A DNA stretch of 64,000 bases from Synechococcus sp. UW105 (GTDB lineage Bacteria; Cyanobacteriota; Cyanobacteriia; PCC-6307; Cyanobiaceae): the NCBI RefSeq assembly GCF_900473935.1, contig NZ_UCNN01000026.1, positions 62,001-126,000 on the forward strand. The letters run 5' to 3'. The first letter of the stretch is position 1. Each line of letters begins with the position of its first letter. This document shows, in pieces, positions 46,091-56,470 of this stretch. Position numbers and translations under genes: made by a program. The notes under the pieces were generated by a model. The model searched no databases. It was not told the origin of the DNA and worked only from the letters and a program-made list of their open reading frames with translations.

Positions 46091-47104
46091 ATGGCCGATC
46101 TGCCCTTCACCCTGGATCAACTACGCATTCTGCGGGCCATCGTCAGCGAGGGCAGTTTTAAAAAAGCAGCTGACAGCCTGTTTGTGACCCAGCCGGCGGT
46201 GAGCCTGCAGATTCAGAACCTCGAGAAGCAGCTCGAGGTGTCGCTGTTCGACCGTGGGGGTCGCAAGGCCCAGCTCACAGAGGCCGGACATCTGCTGCTC
46301 GGCTACTGCGACCGGATCCTCAGCCAGTGTCATGAGGCTTGCCGTGCTCTTGATGACCTTCACAACCTCAAGGGAGGCTCACTGGTGGTCGGTGCTAGTC
46401 AGACCACAGGGACCTATCTGATGCCGCGGATGATCGGCCTATTCCGGCAGAAATATCCGGATGTGGCGGTTCAGCTGCATGTGCACAGCACCAGGCGCAC
46501 TGGCTGGAGCGTTGCCAATGGTCAGATTGATCTGGCGATTATCGGCGGCGAACTACCGCCTGAGCTGAATGAGCTGCTGCAGGTTGTGCCCTATGCCAGT
46601 GATGAACTGGCACTGGTGCTTCCGGTCAAGCATCCTCTGGCCCGGTTGATGGAACTGAGCAAGGACGATCTCTATCGGCTTGGTTTTGTCTGTCTCGATT
46701 CCCAATCCACCACGCGAAAGATGGTGGACCAGTTGCTGGCCCGTTCTGGGCTTGATGTGCAGCGGCTGCGCATCGAGATGGAGCTCAACTCGCTCGAGGC
46801 CATCAAGAATGCTGTCCAGGCCGGATTGGGGGCAGCTTTTCTGCCGGTGGTCTCGATCGAGAGAGAGCTCAATGCCGGCACGCTCCATAAACCAGCGGTG
46901 GTGGACTTGCAGGTGCGCCGACAGCTGAAGTTGATCAGTCACCCTGCCCGGTACTGCTCCAGGGCGTCAGATGCGTTCCGTAGGGATGTCCTGCCGCTCT
47001 TCGCCAGTCCTGATAGCCCTTTGCGTCAGCTCCGTAGCGGTCAGGCTCAGCAGCAGACCCCGGCTGAGAAGTCAGCCGGGGATGCTGATGCCCGCGTTAC
47101 TTAG
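46091..47104 (+). CDS. rbcR: LysR-type regulator RbcR (Ycf30)
   Basis: 337 aa LTTR. Seen: the [43 protein letters not shown] and [16 protein letters not shown], then an effector domain ([50 protein letters not shown]). The N-terminal sequence closely resembles RbcR, regulator of Rubisco/carbon-fixation genes in cyanobacteria and plastids. I chose ATG 46091; upstream in-frame starts add an unlikely leader. It is divergent from the Z-ISO-like gene (127 bp). Confidence 0.93.
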   Translation: MADLPFTLDQLRILRAIVSEGSFKKAADSLFVTQPAVSLQIQNLEKQLEVSLFDRGGRKAQLTEAGHLLLGYCDRILSQCHEACRALDDLHNLKGGSLVVGASQTTGTYLMPRMIGLFRQKYPDVAVQLHVHSTRRTGWSVANGQIDLAIIGGELPPELNELLQVVPYASDELALVLPVKHPLARLMELSKDDLYRLGFVCLDSQSTTRKMVDQLLARSGLDVQRLRIEMELNSLEAIKNAVQAGLGAAFLPVVSIERELNAGTLHKPAVVDLQVRRQLKLISHPARYCSRASDAFRRDVLPLFASPDSPLRQLRSGQAQQQTPAEKSAGDADARVT

Positions 47105-47706
47105 AACTGATCGGCCTCTGGGGTTAGCCCAACGGTGTCATCAGCGACGCCCTTCGTGATGAATTTGTTTTCGCGGATGTCGGTCTGATAAACGCAGCGC
47201 ACAAATGGTTTATCGCGAATCGAGCCGATGTAAGCGAAGGTGTTCATCCGTTGTTTGCACTCCCGTTCCTGTTCCTGTGTGATCGCCCCCTCTTTACGCA
47301 GCACAGACCAGTTTTCTCTGCGGATCACACAGCCGGCCTGAAGCGCTGGCTGGGTCACGAAGCTGCTGACGGGGTTCATGGTTGTGTACATCTCCAAATC
47401 CATGACATAGGCACTCGCTCCCCACCTTTTGCAGAACTCCGGATCAGGAACAGCCATGTCCAGTTGCTGACTGCTGGCGATATTGCCCTGATCGCCCTGG
47501 GTGGTGCTGGTCACGGCACTACCAATGCCGATTCCCACCACAAGAATTCCCGCCAGCACAGCCACGCTGCCGGTGTTCAATGTCAGCCCTCCAGGACCAG
47601 ACGGACCTCCACCTTGAGGCGGGGATGGGGGGCGGGAACGCCTGGGCCGGGGCCGTTCGTAACCCCCTTGGTCATAGCGCGGGCGGTCGTAGGGGGAGCG
47701 GCTCAC
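47101..47706 (-). CDS. DUF3172 protein
   Basis: 201 aa from GTG 47706, overlapping the ndhM stop as GTGA. It has a Pro/Arg/Gly/Tyr-rich cytoplasmic N-terminus ([20 protein letters not shown]), one membrane segment (about 45-66), and a soluble C-terminal domain with four cysteines ([38 protein letters not shown]). This is the DUF3172 layout, restricted to cyanobacteria and algae. Function unknown; coupling with ndhM hints at a thylakoid role. The last 4 bp overlap the end of rbcR. Confidence 0.87.
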   Translation of the reverse strand: MSRSPYDRPRYDQGGYERPRPRRSRPPSPPQGGGPSGPGGLTLNTGSVAVLAGILVVGIGIGSAVTSTTQGDQGNIASSQQLDMAVPDPEFCKRWGASAYVMDLEMYTTMNPVSSFVTQPALQAGCVIRRENWSVLRKEGAITQEQERECKQRMNTFAYIGSIRDKPFVRCVYQTDIRENKFITKGVADDTVGLTPEADQF

Positions 47707-48050
47707 AGCAGTTCAGGAGATCGGGGCAGGCCCATCGAATAGTTGAGGACGCGACAATCGGGGTTGTAGCTCAGTTCACCAGCCTGAAGCAGCTGCCGGA
47801 TGCATCCCTCGAGTTCTGTGCCGATGCGGCGAAGGTTGTAGTCACTCAGTTCGGCACCGCTGTGGCTGTCCACAAGATCCCTAAATCGCTGCTGAACAGT
47901 GGCAACGGTGCTGTCAGTCCAGATGAATTCGTTGTCCGGATCAAGGTCCAGGGTGAGCTGCTCGGGGTCTGGAACGAGGTTCTTGTTCTCCACCTTGGCT
48001 GTAAACAGCCGTACGTGACGGGTGGTGCACTTCAGCAGGGTCTCGGCCAT
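47703..48050 (-). CDS. ndhM: NAD(P)H-quinone oxidoreductase subunit M
   Basis: 115 aa hydrophilic subunit of the peripheral arm of NDH-1, found only in oxygenic phototrophs. Seen: [52 protein letters not shown] and the C-terminal [21 protein letters not shown] chose ATG 48050 ([10 protein letters not shown]...), giving the family length. Its stop overlaps DUF3172 by 4 nt. Divergent from crtP over a 105 bp region that contains a 16 bp near-palindrome. Confidence 0.94.
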   Translation of the reverse strand: MAETLLKCTTRHVRLFTAKVENKNLVPDPEQLTLDLDPDNEFIWTDSTVATVQQRFRDLVDSHSGAELSDYNLRRIGTELEGCIRQLLQAGELSYNPDCRVLNYSMGLPRSPELL

Positions 48051-48059
48051 GGCAACGAC

Positions 48060-48075
48060 GATCCCCGAGGGGATC
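48060..48075. promoter_or_regulatory. 16 bp inverted repeat between ndhM and crtP
   Basis: GATCCCC-GA-GGGGATC: two perfect 7 bp arms around a 2 bp centre, 10 bp upstream of the ndhM start and 80 bp before crtP. The position in a short divergent spacer makes a protein-binding operator plausible. It could also form an RNA hairpin in the ndhM leader. No known consensus was matched. Confidence 0.35.
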
Positions 48076-48128
48076 AGGACGGCGGTTGAACCGACTTTAG
48101 GAAGCAAGTGGGGGTGGGCTGCTTTTAA

Positions 48129-49574
<1,446 letters not shown>

Positions 49575-49577
49575 GTC

Positions 49578-50486
49578 ATGCCCCTCGCCGCACCGGATCT
49601 CGACGCTGCCTACGAGAGTTGTCGGCAAGAGACCGCGACTTGGGCGAAAACGTTCTACCTCGGAACGCTTCTCCTCCCTTACGAGAAACGAAGAGCGATT
49701 TGGGCGATCTACGTCTGGTGCCGTCGCACGGATGAACTGATGGACAGTGCCGAGGCCCAGGCCAGGCCTGTGTCCGAGCTGGCGGATCGACTCGATCGCT
49801 GGGAAGAGAACACCCGTGGGATCTTCTCCGGGCAGGTCATGAGTGACCTGGATGCGGTGATGGTGGACACCCTTGAGCGATTCCCCCAGTCGATCCAGCC
49901 CTATCTCGACATGATCGAAGGGCAGCGTATGGATCTCACTTGGACGCGCTACGCAACCTTTGACGATCTTCGCCTCTATTGCTATCGGGTCGCTGGCACT
50001 GTGGGTCTGATGACCCAGGGGGTCATGGGGCTGGATGCGGCTTACACCACGGCACCCTGGAGCGACGTGCCGAACACGTCGGATGCAGCAGTCGCCCTTG
50101 GTATCGCCAACCAGCTCACCAATATCCTTCGCGATGTTGGCGAGGATCGTGGCCGCGGCCGGATCTATTTGCCTCAGGAAGATCTCACCCGTTTTGGCTA
50201 TAGCGAGGAGGATCTGCTCGCTGGACGTCTCAACGATGCCTGGCGGGAACTGATGGCCTTTCAATTGGAACGGGCTCGCGCTTGGTTTGCTCGCTCAGAG
50301 GCTGGTATCCGCTGGCTGTCAGCTGATGCACGCTGGCCGGTATGGACGTCATTGCGTTTGTACCGCGGCATCCTCGACGTGATTGAGCAGCTGGACTATG
50401 ACGTCTTCCAGAACCGGGCCTATGTGGGTCGTCTAGGCAAAATGCTCGAATTGCCCCGTTCGTTTGTGATTGCTCAGACGCGCTGA
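49578..50486 (+). CDS. crtB: Phytoene synthase
   Basis: 302 aa squalene/phytoene synthase family enzyme that joins two geranylgeranyl diphosphates. Seen: ETATWAKTFYLGTLLLPYEK, first Asp-rich motif RRTDELMDSAEA, YCYRVAGTVGLMTQGVMGL, and second motif NQLTNILRDVGEDRGRGRIY. The catalytic and Mg-binding residues are present. Start ATG 49578, 3 bp behind crtP. No + strand poly-T terminator follows; the hairpin at 50526-50547 has its T-run on the other strand. Confidence 0.97.
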   Translation: MPLAAPDLDAAYESCRQETATWAKTFYLGTLLLPYEKRRAIWAIYVWCRRTDELMDSAEAQARPVSELADRLDRWEENTRGIFSGQVMSDLDAVMVDTLERFPQSIQPYLDMIEGQRMDLTWTRYATFDDLRLYCYRVAGTVGLMTQGVMGLDAAYTTAPWSDVPNTSDAAVALGIANQLTNILRDVGEDRGRGRIYLPQEDLTRFGYSEEDLLAGRLNDAWRELMAFQLERARAWFARSEAGIRWLSADARWPVWTSLRLYRGILDVIEQLDYDVFQNRAYVGRLGKMLELPRSFVIAQTR

Positions 50487-50519
50487 GTCAGCAGCTCTCA
50501 GGCTCGGCCACCAGCCATC

Positions 50520-50547
50520 AAAAAAAGCCTGAGATTGAACTCAGGCT
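50520..50547 (-). terminator. Intrinsic terminator for the RRM protein gene
   Basis: On the minus strand AGCCTGAG-TTCAAT-CTCAGGCT is an 8 bp perfect stem followed by TTTTTT, about 30 bp after the RRM protein stop. On the + strand the hairpin has no T-run, so it would at most be weak for crtB. A third copy of CTCAGGCTC at 50497-50505 could pair with the same AGCCTGAG arm. Confidence 0.9.
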
Positions 50548-50573
50548 CCTGAGGGGTCAATCAGACCGTTTGT

Positions 50574-51002
50574 TCAGACAGCTGTCTTCTGGTTGCCCAG
50601 GAGATCCTTGAGCTTGGAGAGTTCACCAGCCCAGCGGGGGTCAGGAGCTTCTTCTGCCTTGGCATCGCTATGAACCACTTTGTTCACAGCTTTGCGGGCG
50701 GTACCAGGTGCATGGGAGGCCCCAGGACCTCGGCGGCCTCCACCGGCATTGTTGTCGCGACGCTCTGAGCGCTCGACCCGCAGGGCGTTGCCGCCAAAGT
50801 CCTTGCCGTTGAGCTGCTCAATGACGGCATCAGCGACTTTCTCGTCGTTGATGTTGGCAAACCCAAAACCGCGGCAGGTGCCGGTTTCACGGTCGAGTAC
50901 GGCTTTGAAACGGATTCCTTCCCCGATGCTGGCGAGCTGACTCTCAAGCTCCTTGGAATCAAAAGACTGCGGCAAGTTGCCGACGTAAAGGCGAACGCTC
51001 AT
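50574..51002 (-). CDS. RNA-binding protein with one RRM domain
   Basis: 142 aa, from ATG 51002 (MSVRLYVGNLPQSFDS). Seen: RNP2 LYVGNL and RNP1 RGFGFANI with the intervening helix, then GNALRVERSERRDN. A Gly/Arg-rich linker (AGGGRRGPGASHAPG) and a charged tail (DPRWAGELSKLKDLLGNQK) follow. This is the cyanobacterial Rbp type, often cold-regulated and involved in mRNA localisation. The C-terminal helix with GELSKLKDLL is recurrent in marine forms. A terminator follows it. Confidence 0.93.
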   Translation of the reverse strand: MSVRLYVGNLPQSFDSKELESQLASIGEGIRFKAVLDRETGTCRGFGFANINDEKVADAVIEQLNGKDFGGNALRVERSERRDNNAGGGRRGPGASHAPGTARKAVNKVVHSDAKAEEAPDPRWAGELSKLKDLLGNQKTAV

Positions 51003-51063
51003 GGGAGGAGGGGAAGGAACAATGATCCGGTCAGTTCGATCAGTGTCGACACTGCAATGGCAG

Positions 51064-52341
51064 TTAATCACAGCGTGGTCGGCTGACTGGGGCGTCTGCC
51101 GAGGCCTGTCCCTGTTCCTGCAACCATGCCCGGGCTGTAGCCAATGCGACTTTTTGACTGCTCAATCGCCCGAATGCCTGCTCCAGCGCCAAGTGTCGCA
51201 GCAGACGACCAAGGAGGGGCCCTGGGGCGATGTTCAGCTCTGTCTGGAGGGTGTTGCCGTCGAGGGGCGAGCGAGGATGAAAAAGGCGGTCATCCGGATT
51301 TCGCCAGCGCTCCAACCATTGTCGCTGGGTGGCTGCCGGTAGCTGAACGATCAGAGCAGGTAGATCGGCAGCCAATTCGGAGTGAAGGCGGAGACGCTCC
51401 TCCGGGGGCAGGTTCGCAAAGCTTTGGCCGTCATCTTGTGACAGCCAACGTCGTAGCTGGCAGCAGCGATGGATCTGCCTGCGACTAAAGCGCAGTTGCT
51501 TGAGGCCATCGTCGCTCAACAGCTGGGTGAGGCGAAGAAGCGGCAGCGCTAGCTGGCGTTCCTCAGCGCTGAGCAGGCTGCTTTGCTGCTCGAGTTGTGA
51601 TCCCGGACCCGATTCTGCTTCAGCATTCAGCCTCGACCAGGGCTGCAGCAGTTGGCTGCTTTGCAGTTGATCCATGGCTTGGTCAGCGCCCGGGGCCTGT
51701 ACGAGCTTGGTCAGTTCCGCCTGGATTCGTTCCGGTGCAGCTTGCGAAAGCCTGTGGCTGTGGCGCTGGAGCAGCGGCCAGGTGGAGGTGGCGATTGTGA
51801 AGCCCAGCTCTGCGGCGATGCGGATGCCCCGCAGTAGACGCAAGGGATCATCGATCAGGTTGTGTTCCCCCACGGCCGTCAGCAAACCTGCCTTGAGATC
51901 AGCAAGACCGCCGGTTGGATCAACCAGCCTTGGGCTACTGCCCAGTTCCAAGGCAATGGCGTTGATCCGGTAGTCGCGGCGTTGGAGATCCGCTTCCAGG
52001 TTTTGACCCTCCTGTCGGGCGAGGTCGATCGTCCAACCCTGCACCACCAGCCGGGCCATGTCGCGTGCTTCATCCAAGACGACGCAAGCCCCGCCATAGA
52101 TCTTTGCGAGTTGTCTTGTGGTGTGCAGGGCGCCGTCTGGGACGATCAGGTCGAGATCTGGGGTGGGGCTCAGACGACCCAGCAGTGCATCGCGCACAGC
52201 TCCACCCACCAAAGCGCTGCCTGCCGGAAAAGCAGTTGTGGGAACTGGCCATTGCTCTGGAGCCAGTGCCTTGAGCAGCAAACTCGTCTGAAGTGTCGGT
52301 TCGGCCTCCAGAATGGGACCCTCAGCGGCTGGGGGAGGCAT
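51064..52341 (-). CDS. tRNA nucleotidyltransferase/poly(A) polymerase family (CCA-adding type)
   Basis: 425 aa class II nucleotidyltransferase. Seen: ALVGGAVRDALLGRLSPTPD with the GG and RDALLG motifs, DLDLIVPDGAL (catalytic Asp pair), VQGWTIDLARQEGQ, LQRRDYRINAIALEL and DPLRLLRGIRIAAELGF. It adds or repairs the CCA end of tRNA; cyanobacteria may split C and A addition between two enzymes, so this may be one half. Start chosen as ATG 52341 (MPPPAAEGP); ATG 52347 is two codons upstream. The 52341 start shares its CATG with the ycf34 start. Confidence 0.93.
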   Translation of the reverse strand: MPPPAAEGPILEAEPTLQTSLLLKALAPEQWPVPTTAFPAGSALVGGAVRDALLGRLSPTPDLDLIVPDGALHTTRQLAKIYGGACVVLDEARDMARLVVQGWTIDLARQEGQNLEADLQRRDYRINAIALELGSSPRLVDPTGGLADLKAGLLTAVGEHNLIDDPLRLLRGIRIAAELGFTIATSTWPLLQRHSHRLSQAAPERIQAELTKLVQAPGADQAMDQLQSSQLLQPWSRLNAEAESGPGSQLEQQSSLLSAEERQLALPLLRLTQLLSDDGLKQLRFSRRQIHRCCQLRRWLSQDDGQSFANLPPEERLRLHSELAADLPALIVQLPAATQRQWLERWRNPDDRLFHPRSPLDGNTLQTELNIAPGPLLGRLLRHLALEQAFGRLSSQKVALATARAWLQEQGQASADAPVSRPRCD

Positions 52342-52591
52342 GTGCATCTGCGTTGATTGCCGCTGGGTCGATCGTTGTCAGGCCTATCACGCGGTGGAAC
52401 GCCAACATGGCGCACTCCATCTCACGCAGCACCCGGATGTGGTGCCGGAGCAACCCAAGATTCACATCAGTGTTGTTGATCTTCCCGGTGGTGGTGCGGG
52501 TGTGGAGTGGGATGTGCGTCATTGCGGCAGCTTCGAGTCGGAGCCCGGTCGCTGGCAGCGTCTCCGACCAGGTGCGGAGCTGCCCCGATGA
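52340..52591 (+). CDS. ycf34: Ycf34 family Fe-S protein
   Basis: 83 aa. Seen: the N-terminal cysteine-rich signature MCICVDCRWVDRCQAYHAVE with Cys2, Cys4, Cys7 and Cys13, which in Synechocystis Ycf34 is reported to bind an Fe-S cluster and affect photosynthetic electron transport. The rest is polar with a GRWQRLRPGAEL tail. The ATG at 52340 overlaps the divergent CCA-enzyme start. Its TGA overlaps the tsaB start as ATGA. Confidence 0.91.
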   Translation: MCICVDCRWVDRCQAYHAVERQHGALHLTQHPDVVPEQPKIHISVVDLPGGGAGVEWDVRHCGSFESEPGRWQRLRPGAELPR

Positions 52592-53208
52592 GTCGTTGGC
52601 TGCTGGCGTTGCATAGTTCCACGCCTGTACTGGGAGTGGCGGCTCTCGACGTCGATGATCCAGTGGACAGTCGGCGTCTGATCACACAGCCTGCTGGGCG
52701 GGGGCTCACGAACAGCCTTCTTGGTGCGGTGCAGGATGTGTTGCCCGCTGCGTGCTGGCCCTCCATCGCGCGTTTGGGTGTGGCCATTGGACCCGGTGGT
52801 TTTACCGGGACCCGCCTGACGGTGGTGATGGCGCGCACGTTGGCGCAGCAACTCGATTGCCCACTGGATGGTGTGAGCAGTTTCGCGTTGATGGCCTCAA
52901 GGTTGGCGAGGGAGGCGCCGCTGGCATCACCTCAGGAGCCGTTCTGGATTGTGCAGGACTTGCCGAGACGTGGTCAGGTTGGTGGCGTCTATCGCCTGCG
53001 ACCAGATGACCGTGTGGAAGAACTGCAAGTGCCCCATCTTCTTGAGGAAGGGGCACAGCCGTCGCCGGCTTTGACCATGGCTGAGAACGTGGCAGAGGAT
53101 GTCGGCCGTCTGCTCGATCTCTGTCTGCTGGCCCATCGCCGTCAGGAACCAGCACCTTGGCATGAGGTGCTGCCGATTTATCCCACCTCTCCGGTCGGAG
53201 TGGTGTGA
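52588..53208 (+). CDS. tsaB: tRNA threonylcarbamoyladenosine biosynthesis protein TsaB
   Basis: 206 aa ASKHA-fold protein of the t6A37 machinery, partner of TsaD and TsaE. Seen: LALHSSTPVLGVAALDVDDP, LGVAIGPGGFTGTRLTVVMA (the conserved GPGSFTGxR region with Gly for Ser), and SSFALMASRL. Such degenerate features are common in cyanobacterial TsaB. ATG 52588 overlaps ycf34 by 4 nt. The stop overlaps an alternative start of the DUF218 gene. The role depends on the family; no other t6A gene is nearby. Confidence 0.88.
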   Translation: MSRWLLALHSSTPVLGVAALDVDDPVDSRRLITQPAGRGLTNSLLGAVQDVLPAACWPSIARLGVAIGPGGFTGTRLTVVMARTLAQQLDCPLDGVSSFALMASRLAREAPLASPQEPFWIVQDLPRRGQVGGVYRLRPDDRVEELQVPHLLEEGAQPSPALTMAENVAEDVGRLLDLCLLAHRRQEPAPWHEVLPIYPTSPVGVV

Positions 53209-53213
53209 GGGCG

Positions 53214-53795
53214 ATGCGCAGGCGCTGGCGGTCGATCGCAGTGGCTGGGGTGCTGGGTGCTCTCTGTGCAGGACCGCTTCAGCCCTATCGGCAGGCGTTA
53301 TTCACCGATCAGGGTCCAGAGCGGATCTTGGTGCTCGGCGGCGATGTGGATCGGGAGAGGGTCGGGCTCAAGCTGGCGCGGCAGATGCGCTTACCGCTGG
53401 TGGTGAGCGGCGGAAGTAACCCGGAGTATGCCCACTGGCTGATGGAGGAGGAAGGGCTCTCGGAGGGACAGGTGGTGCTGGATTACCGCGCCTCCGACAC
53501 CCTCGGAAATTTCACCTCGTTGGTGGATGATCTCCAGCGTGATCGCGTTCAGCACGTGTTGCTGGTGACGAGTGAGGATCATCTCCCCCGGGCCCTGATG
53601 GTGGGATCCGTGGTGGCGGGCAGCCGGGGCATCCGTCTCACCGGAGTGCCGGTCGCTTGCTCTGATCGTTGTGAGCTGGAGAGCGCAGGCAAGCGCTGGG
53701 GAGATGGCCTTAGGGCTCTGGCCTGGGTTCTGACGGGTCACGACCTGAAGCCATGGGCTCGTGCTCAGTGGGACCGATTGCTGAGTAGGCCTTGA
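53214..53795 (+). CDS. YdcF/ElyC-like DUF218 protein
   Basis: 193 aa from ATG 53214; GTG 53205 overlapping the tsaB stop is also in frame. A short N-terminal hydrophobic stretch (IAVAGVLGALCAGPL) may be a signal anchor. Seen: RILVLGGDVDRERVGLKLAR, LPLVVSGGSNPEYAHWLM, VLDYRASDTLGNFTSLVDDL and VLLVTSEDHLPRALMVG, which fits DUF218 (GG...SGG...DTxxN...TSxxHxxRA). Homologs act in cell-envelope carrier processing or bind SAM; function here is unknown. The last 31 bp overlap plsC. Confidence 0.85.
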   Translation: MRRRWRSIAVAGVLGALCAGPLQPYRQALFTDQGPERILVLGGDVDRERVGLKLARQMRLPLVVSGGSNPEYAHWLMEEEGLSEGQVVLDYRASDTLGNFTSLVDDLQRDRVQHVLLVTSEDHLPRALMVGSVVAGSRGIRLTGVPVACSDRCELESAGKRWGDGLRALAWVLTGHDLKPWARAQWDRLLSRP

Positions 53796-54451
53796 TCCAG
53801 AAGTGCATTGATGCGTCGCTGCAGTTCCAGAGTGGTGGCTTCCAGATCTGGTTTGCGACGGCTCGCCGGAGGTGGAAGCGGTTCGCCGATCCGCAGCTGG
53901 ATCGGCACCAGTCTTGGCACGCTTTGGCCTGTACCAAGGGCCCTGTGGCTGTTGATGATGGCCACAGGCAGAAGGGGTGCTCCGCTGCGGGCGGCCAGTA
54001 GGGCAGCGCCTGGCATCGGCTGGTTCACCCGGCCGTCGGCCTGGCGTGTGCCGTCGAGGAAAACACCTGTAGCCCAGCCGTCCTGCAGGCGCGCCGTGGC
54101 GGTGCGGATGGCTTCACGGTCACTCGCTCCGCGCTTCACCGGGTAGGCGCCGCATGCTCGGATCAGGGAGCCCAACAGAGGGATTCGAAACAGCTCCGCT
54201 TTGGCCATGAAGGCCACAGGACGGCCAAGGGCATGGCCGAGCAGAGGAGGGTCCAAGTGGGAGGCATGGTTGGCGACCACCACCACAGGCCCTTGGCTTG
54301 GCACATGTTGATTGCCTCTGGTGCTGCCACGGAAGAGACCGCGGAACAATGGGAATACCAGTAGGGCACTCACCAGCCTGTAGGTCAAGCTGGGCCTTGG
54401 CGTCAGCAGCAGCGGAGCCGCGGAGTCTGTCACCGACAGAGAGGAGGGCAC
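53765..54451 (-). CDS. plsC: 1-acyl-sn-glycerol-3-phosphate acyltransferase
   Basis: 228 aa membrane-bound acyltransferase making phosphatidic acid. Seen: VVVVANHASHLDPPLLGHAL with the H(X4)D catalytic motif, FMAKAELFRIPLLGSLIRAC, GAYPVKRGASDREAI, TGVFLDGTRQADGRV (variant of the usual EGTRS) and PGAALLAARSGAPLLPVAI. Starts at GTG 54451, directly behind fabD (2 bp), in a plsX-fabH-fabD-plsC run. The 3' end overlaps the DUF218 gene by 31 bp on the other strand. Confidence 0.92.
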   Translation of the reverse strand: MPSSLSVTDSAAPLLLTPRPSLTYRLVSALLVFPLFRGLFRGSTRGNQHVPSQGPVVVVANHASHLDPPLLGHALGRPVAFMAKAELFRIPLLGSLIRACGAYPVKRGASDREAIRTATARLQDGWATGVFLDGTRQADGRVNQPMPGAALLAARSGAPLLPVAIINSHRALGTGQSVPRLVPIQLRIGEPLPPPASRRKPDLEATTLELQRRINALLDQGLLSNRSH

Positions 54452-54453
54452 GA

Positions 54454-55350
54454 TCAGAGCCCCAAGTCATCAGCGCCCGCCAGTTGGCTCGTGACCACGC
54501 CGCTGAGGGAGCGTTTCGCAAGACCGCTGAGCACGTTTCCAGGCCCGATCTCCACCAGGGTGTCAACGGCGTGTGTGGTCATTGTTTCCATCGTTTCCCG
54601 CCAGCGCACTCCTGTGGTCATCTGATCGCGCAGGCGTTGTTTGATCACCGTCGCATCACATGTAGGGCTGGGGTCGGTGTTGCTCAGCACCGGCACGCGG
54701 GCATCCTCGAAGGCAATTGCATCCAATGCTTCTGAGAAGCCTTGGGCTGCCTCGGCCATGAACGGGGAATGAAAGGCTCCGGAGACCGGCAGGGGAATGG
54801 CCCGCTTGCAGCTGAGTTGGTCGGTCACCGCCTTCACGGCTTCGGGGGTGCCAGAAAGAACGACCTGAGCGGCGCTGTTGTCGTTGGCGATCACGACCCC
54901 ATCCTCAGCGGCCACTAAGGATGTGAGCTGATCACGGTCAAAGCCGATCACGGCGCTCATCGCACCGCCGCCAGCGCTGGCCATCAGGGTGGAGCGCTTG
55001 AGCATCAGTTCCAGGCCGATTTCGGCATCGAACACTCCTGCGGCATAGAGCGCCACCAGTTCTCCCAGGCTGTGTCCCGCCACCAAGGCGGGTTCGCGAC
55101 CCTGACGGCGTAATTCGTCCACAATGAGCGACTCCACCACAAACAAGGCTGGCTGGGTGTTGCGGGTGTCATTGAGGTCCGTTGGGCCCGTTCCATTCAG
55201 CTCCTCGCCACGGCAGATCGCCAGGAGATCACGCCCCAACAGGCGGGAGGCCTGGGAGAAGCGTTCTTCAGCTCCTGGCAGGCTGAGTACAGGGTCGGCC
55301 ATGCCGACTTTCTGAGACCCCTGACCAGGGAACACCCAGGCGATCGCCAT
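54454..55350 (-). CDS. fabD: Malonyl CoA-acyl carrier protein transacylase
   Basis: 298 aa enzyme that moves malonyl from CoA to ACP for fatty acid elongation. Seen: AWVFPGQGSQKVGMADPVLS at the N-terminus, ALVAGHSLGELVALYAAGVF (nucleophile Ser in GHSLG), VVLSGTPEAVKAV, RAIPLPVSGAFHSPFMAEAA (catalytic His) and EIGPGNVLSGLAKR. Start ATG 55350, 27 bp behind fabH. The full length is typical of the family. Confidence 0.97.
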   Translation of the reverse strand: MAIAWVFPGQGSQKVGMADPVLSLPGAEERFSQASRLLGRDLLAICRGEELNGTGPTDLNDTRNTQPALFVVESLIVDELRRQGREPALVAGHSLGELVALYAAGVFDAEIGLELMLKRSTLMASAGGGAMSAVIGFDRDQLTSLVAAEDGVVIANDNSAAQVVLSGTPEAVKAVTDQLSCKRAIPLPVSGAFHSPFMAEAAQGFSEALDAIAFEDARVPVLSNTDPSPTCDATVIKQRLRDQMTTGVRWRETMETMTTHAVDTLVEIGPGNVLSGLAKRSLSGVVTSQLAGADDLGL

Positions 55351-55377
55351 CGAAAAGCGTGCGGTTGTGGAGGGAGC

Positions 55378-56406
55378 CTACGAGGGTCCCTGCCAGCGCA
55401 GAAGGGCTGCCCCCCAGCTCAGGCCAGCACCGAAGCCACTACTGGCGATCCGGTGACCTGGCTGGATGCGACCGTCGCGCACGGCTTCATCCAGCATGAG
55501 GGGGATGGTGGATGCTGAGGTATTGCCGTAATTGGCGAGGTTGCTCAAGACCTGACTGTGGGGGATGGCGAAGCGATCGGCCACGGCATCGAGGATGCGC
55601 TGATTGGCCTGGTGCAGGAGCAGCCAGTCGATCTGGTCTGCGCTTGTGGCGGTTTCAGTCAGCAGGGTCTTGAGAATCGCCGGAACTTCCCGCACTGCGA
55701 ACTTGTACACCTCCTGACCATTCATGCGGATCGGGTCGTAATGCCCCTGTTGATGGCTGGTCTCGCCCACCAGTGGGCTGCGTTGCGCTGTCTGAGGCAA
55801 GTTGAGGCACTCGCCTCGACTGCCATCGGTACGCATCTGAAAACCGAGCAGCCCGTTGGACTCGTTTGGGCAGGCTTCGAGAGCAAGGGCGCCGGCCCCA
55901 TCACCAAACAGCACACAGCTGCGGCGGTCGTCCCAGTCGACCCAGCTACTCAGTTGATCAGCACCGATCACCAACACTCTGCGCATCGCTCCTGTGCGCA
56001 GGAACTGGGAGGCAGTGATCAGAGCGAAGAGAAAACCGCTGCAGGCCGCTGTGAGATCAAAGGCCACGGCCTGGCGTGCACCGAGCAGGGCCTGCACCTT
56101 GGGCGCGGAGCCGAATAGGTCGTCCGGTGTGGAGGTGGCTAGCAACACCAGGTCGAGACTGTCAGCCTCCCAGCCGGCCATGGCTATGGCCTGGCGGCCC
56201 GCTTCTGCACTCAAGCTCGAGAGCGTTTGGCCTGGACCGCAGATCCGCCGAGTTTGGATGCCGGTGCGGGTGCGGATCCATTCATCGTTGGTTTCAACCC
56301 GCTCACCCAGTTGGTCGTTGCTGATCTGTTGCTCAGCACGGGCGCTGCCGCTGGCCACCAGGGCCACGCCGCCGGAGGGTCCGGAGAGTGGGGCTGATCC
56401 AGCCAA
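55378..56406 (-). CDS. fabH: 3-oxoacyl-ACP synthase III
   Basis: 342 aa condensing enzyme that starts fatty acid synthesis from acetyl-CoA and malonyl-ACP. Seen: DEWIRTRTGIQTRRICGPGQ, AFDLTAACSGFLFALITASQ (catalytic Cys), DWLLLHQANQRILDAVADRF (catalytic His) and LSNLANYGNTSASTIPLML (catalytic Asn). The likely start is TTG 56406 (MAGSAPLSGPSGGVALVAS); no ATG is near. It is 102 bp behind plsX, across a spacer that contains a 9 bp stem-loop. Confidence 0.95.
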   Translation of the reverse strand: MAGSAPLSGPSGGVALVASGSARAEQQISNDQLGERVETNDEWIRTRTGIQTRRICGPGQTLSSLSAEAGRQAIAMAGWEADSLDLVLLATSTPDDLFGSAPKVQALLGARQAVAFDLTAACSGFLFALITASQFLRTGAMRRVLVIGADQLSSWVDWDDRRSCVLFGDGAGALALEACPNESNGLLGFQMRTDGSRGECLNLPQTAQRSPLVGETSHQQGHYDPIRMNGQEVYKFAVREVPAILKTLLTETATSADQIDWLLLHQANQRILDAVADRFAIPHSQVLSNLANYGNTSASTIPLMLDEAVRDGRIQPGHRIASSGFGAGLSWGAALLRWQGPS

Positions 56407-56470
56407 GGGCGACGTCAGAACAAGTGGCGCCAGTCAATCACAGCCTTGGGGTTGTGCTCATGCTTCAACC

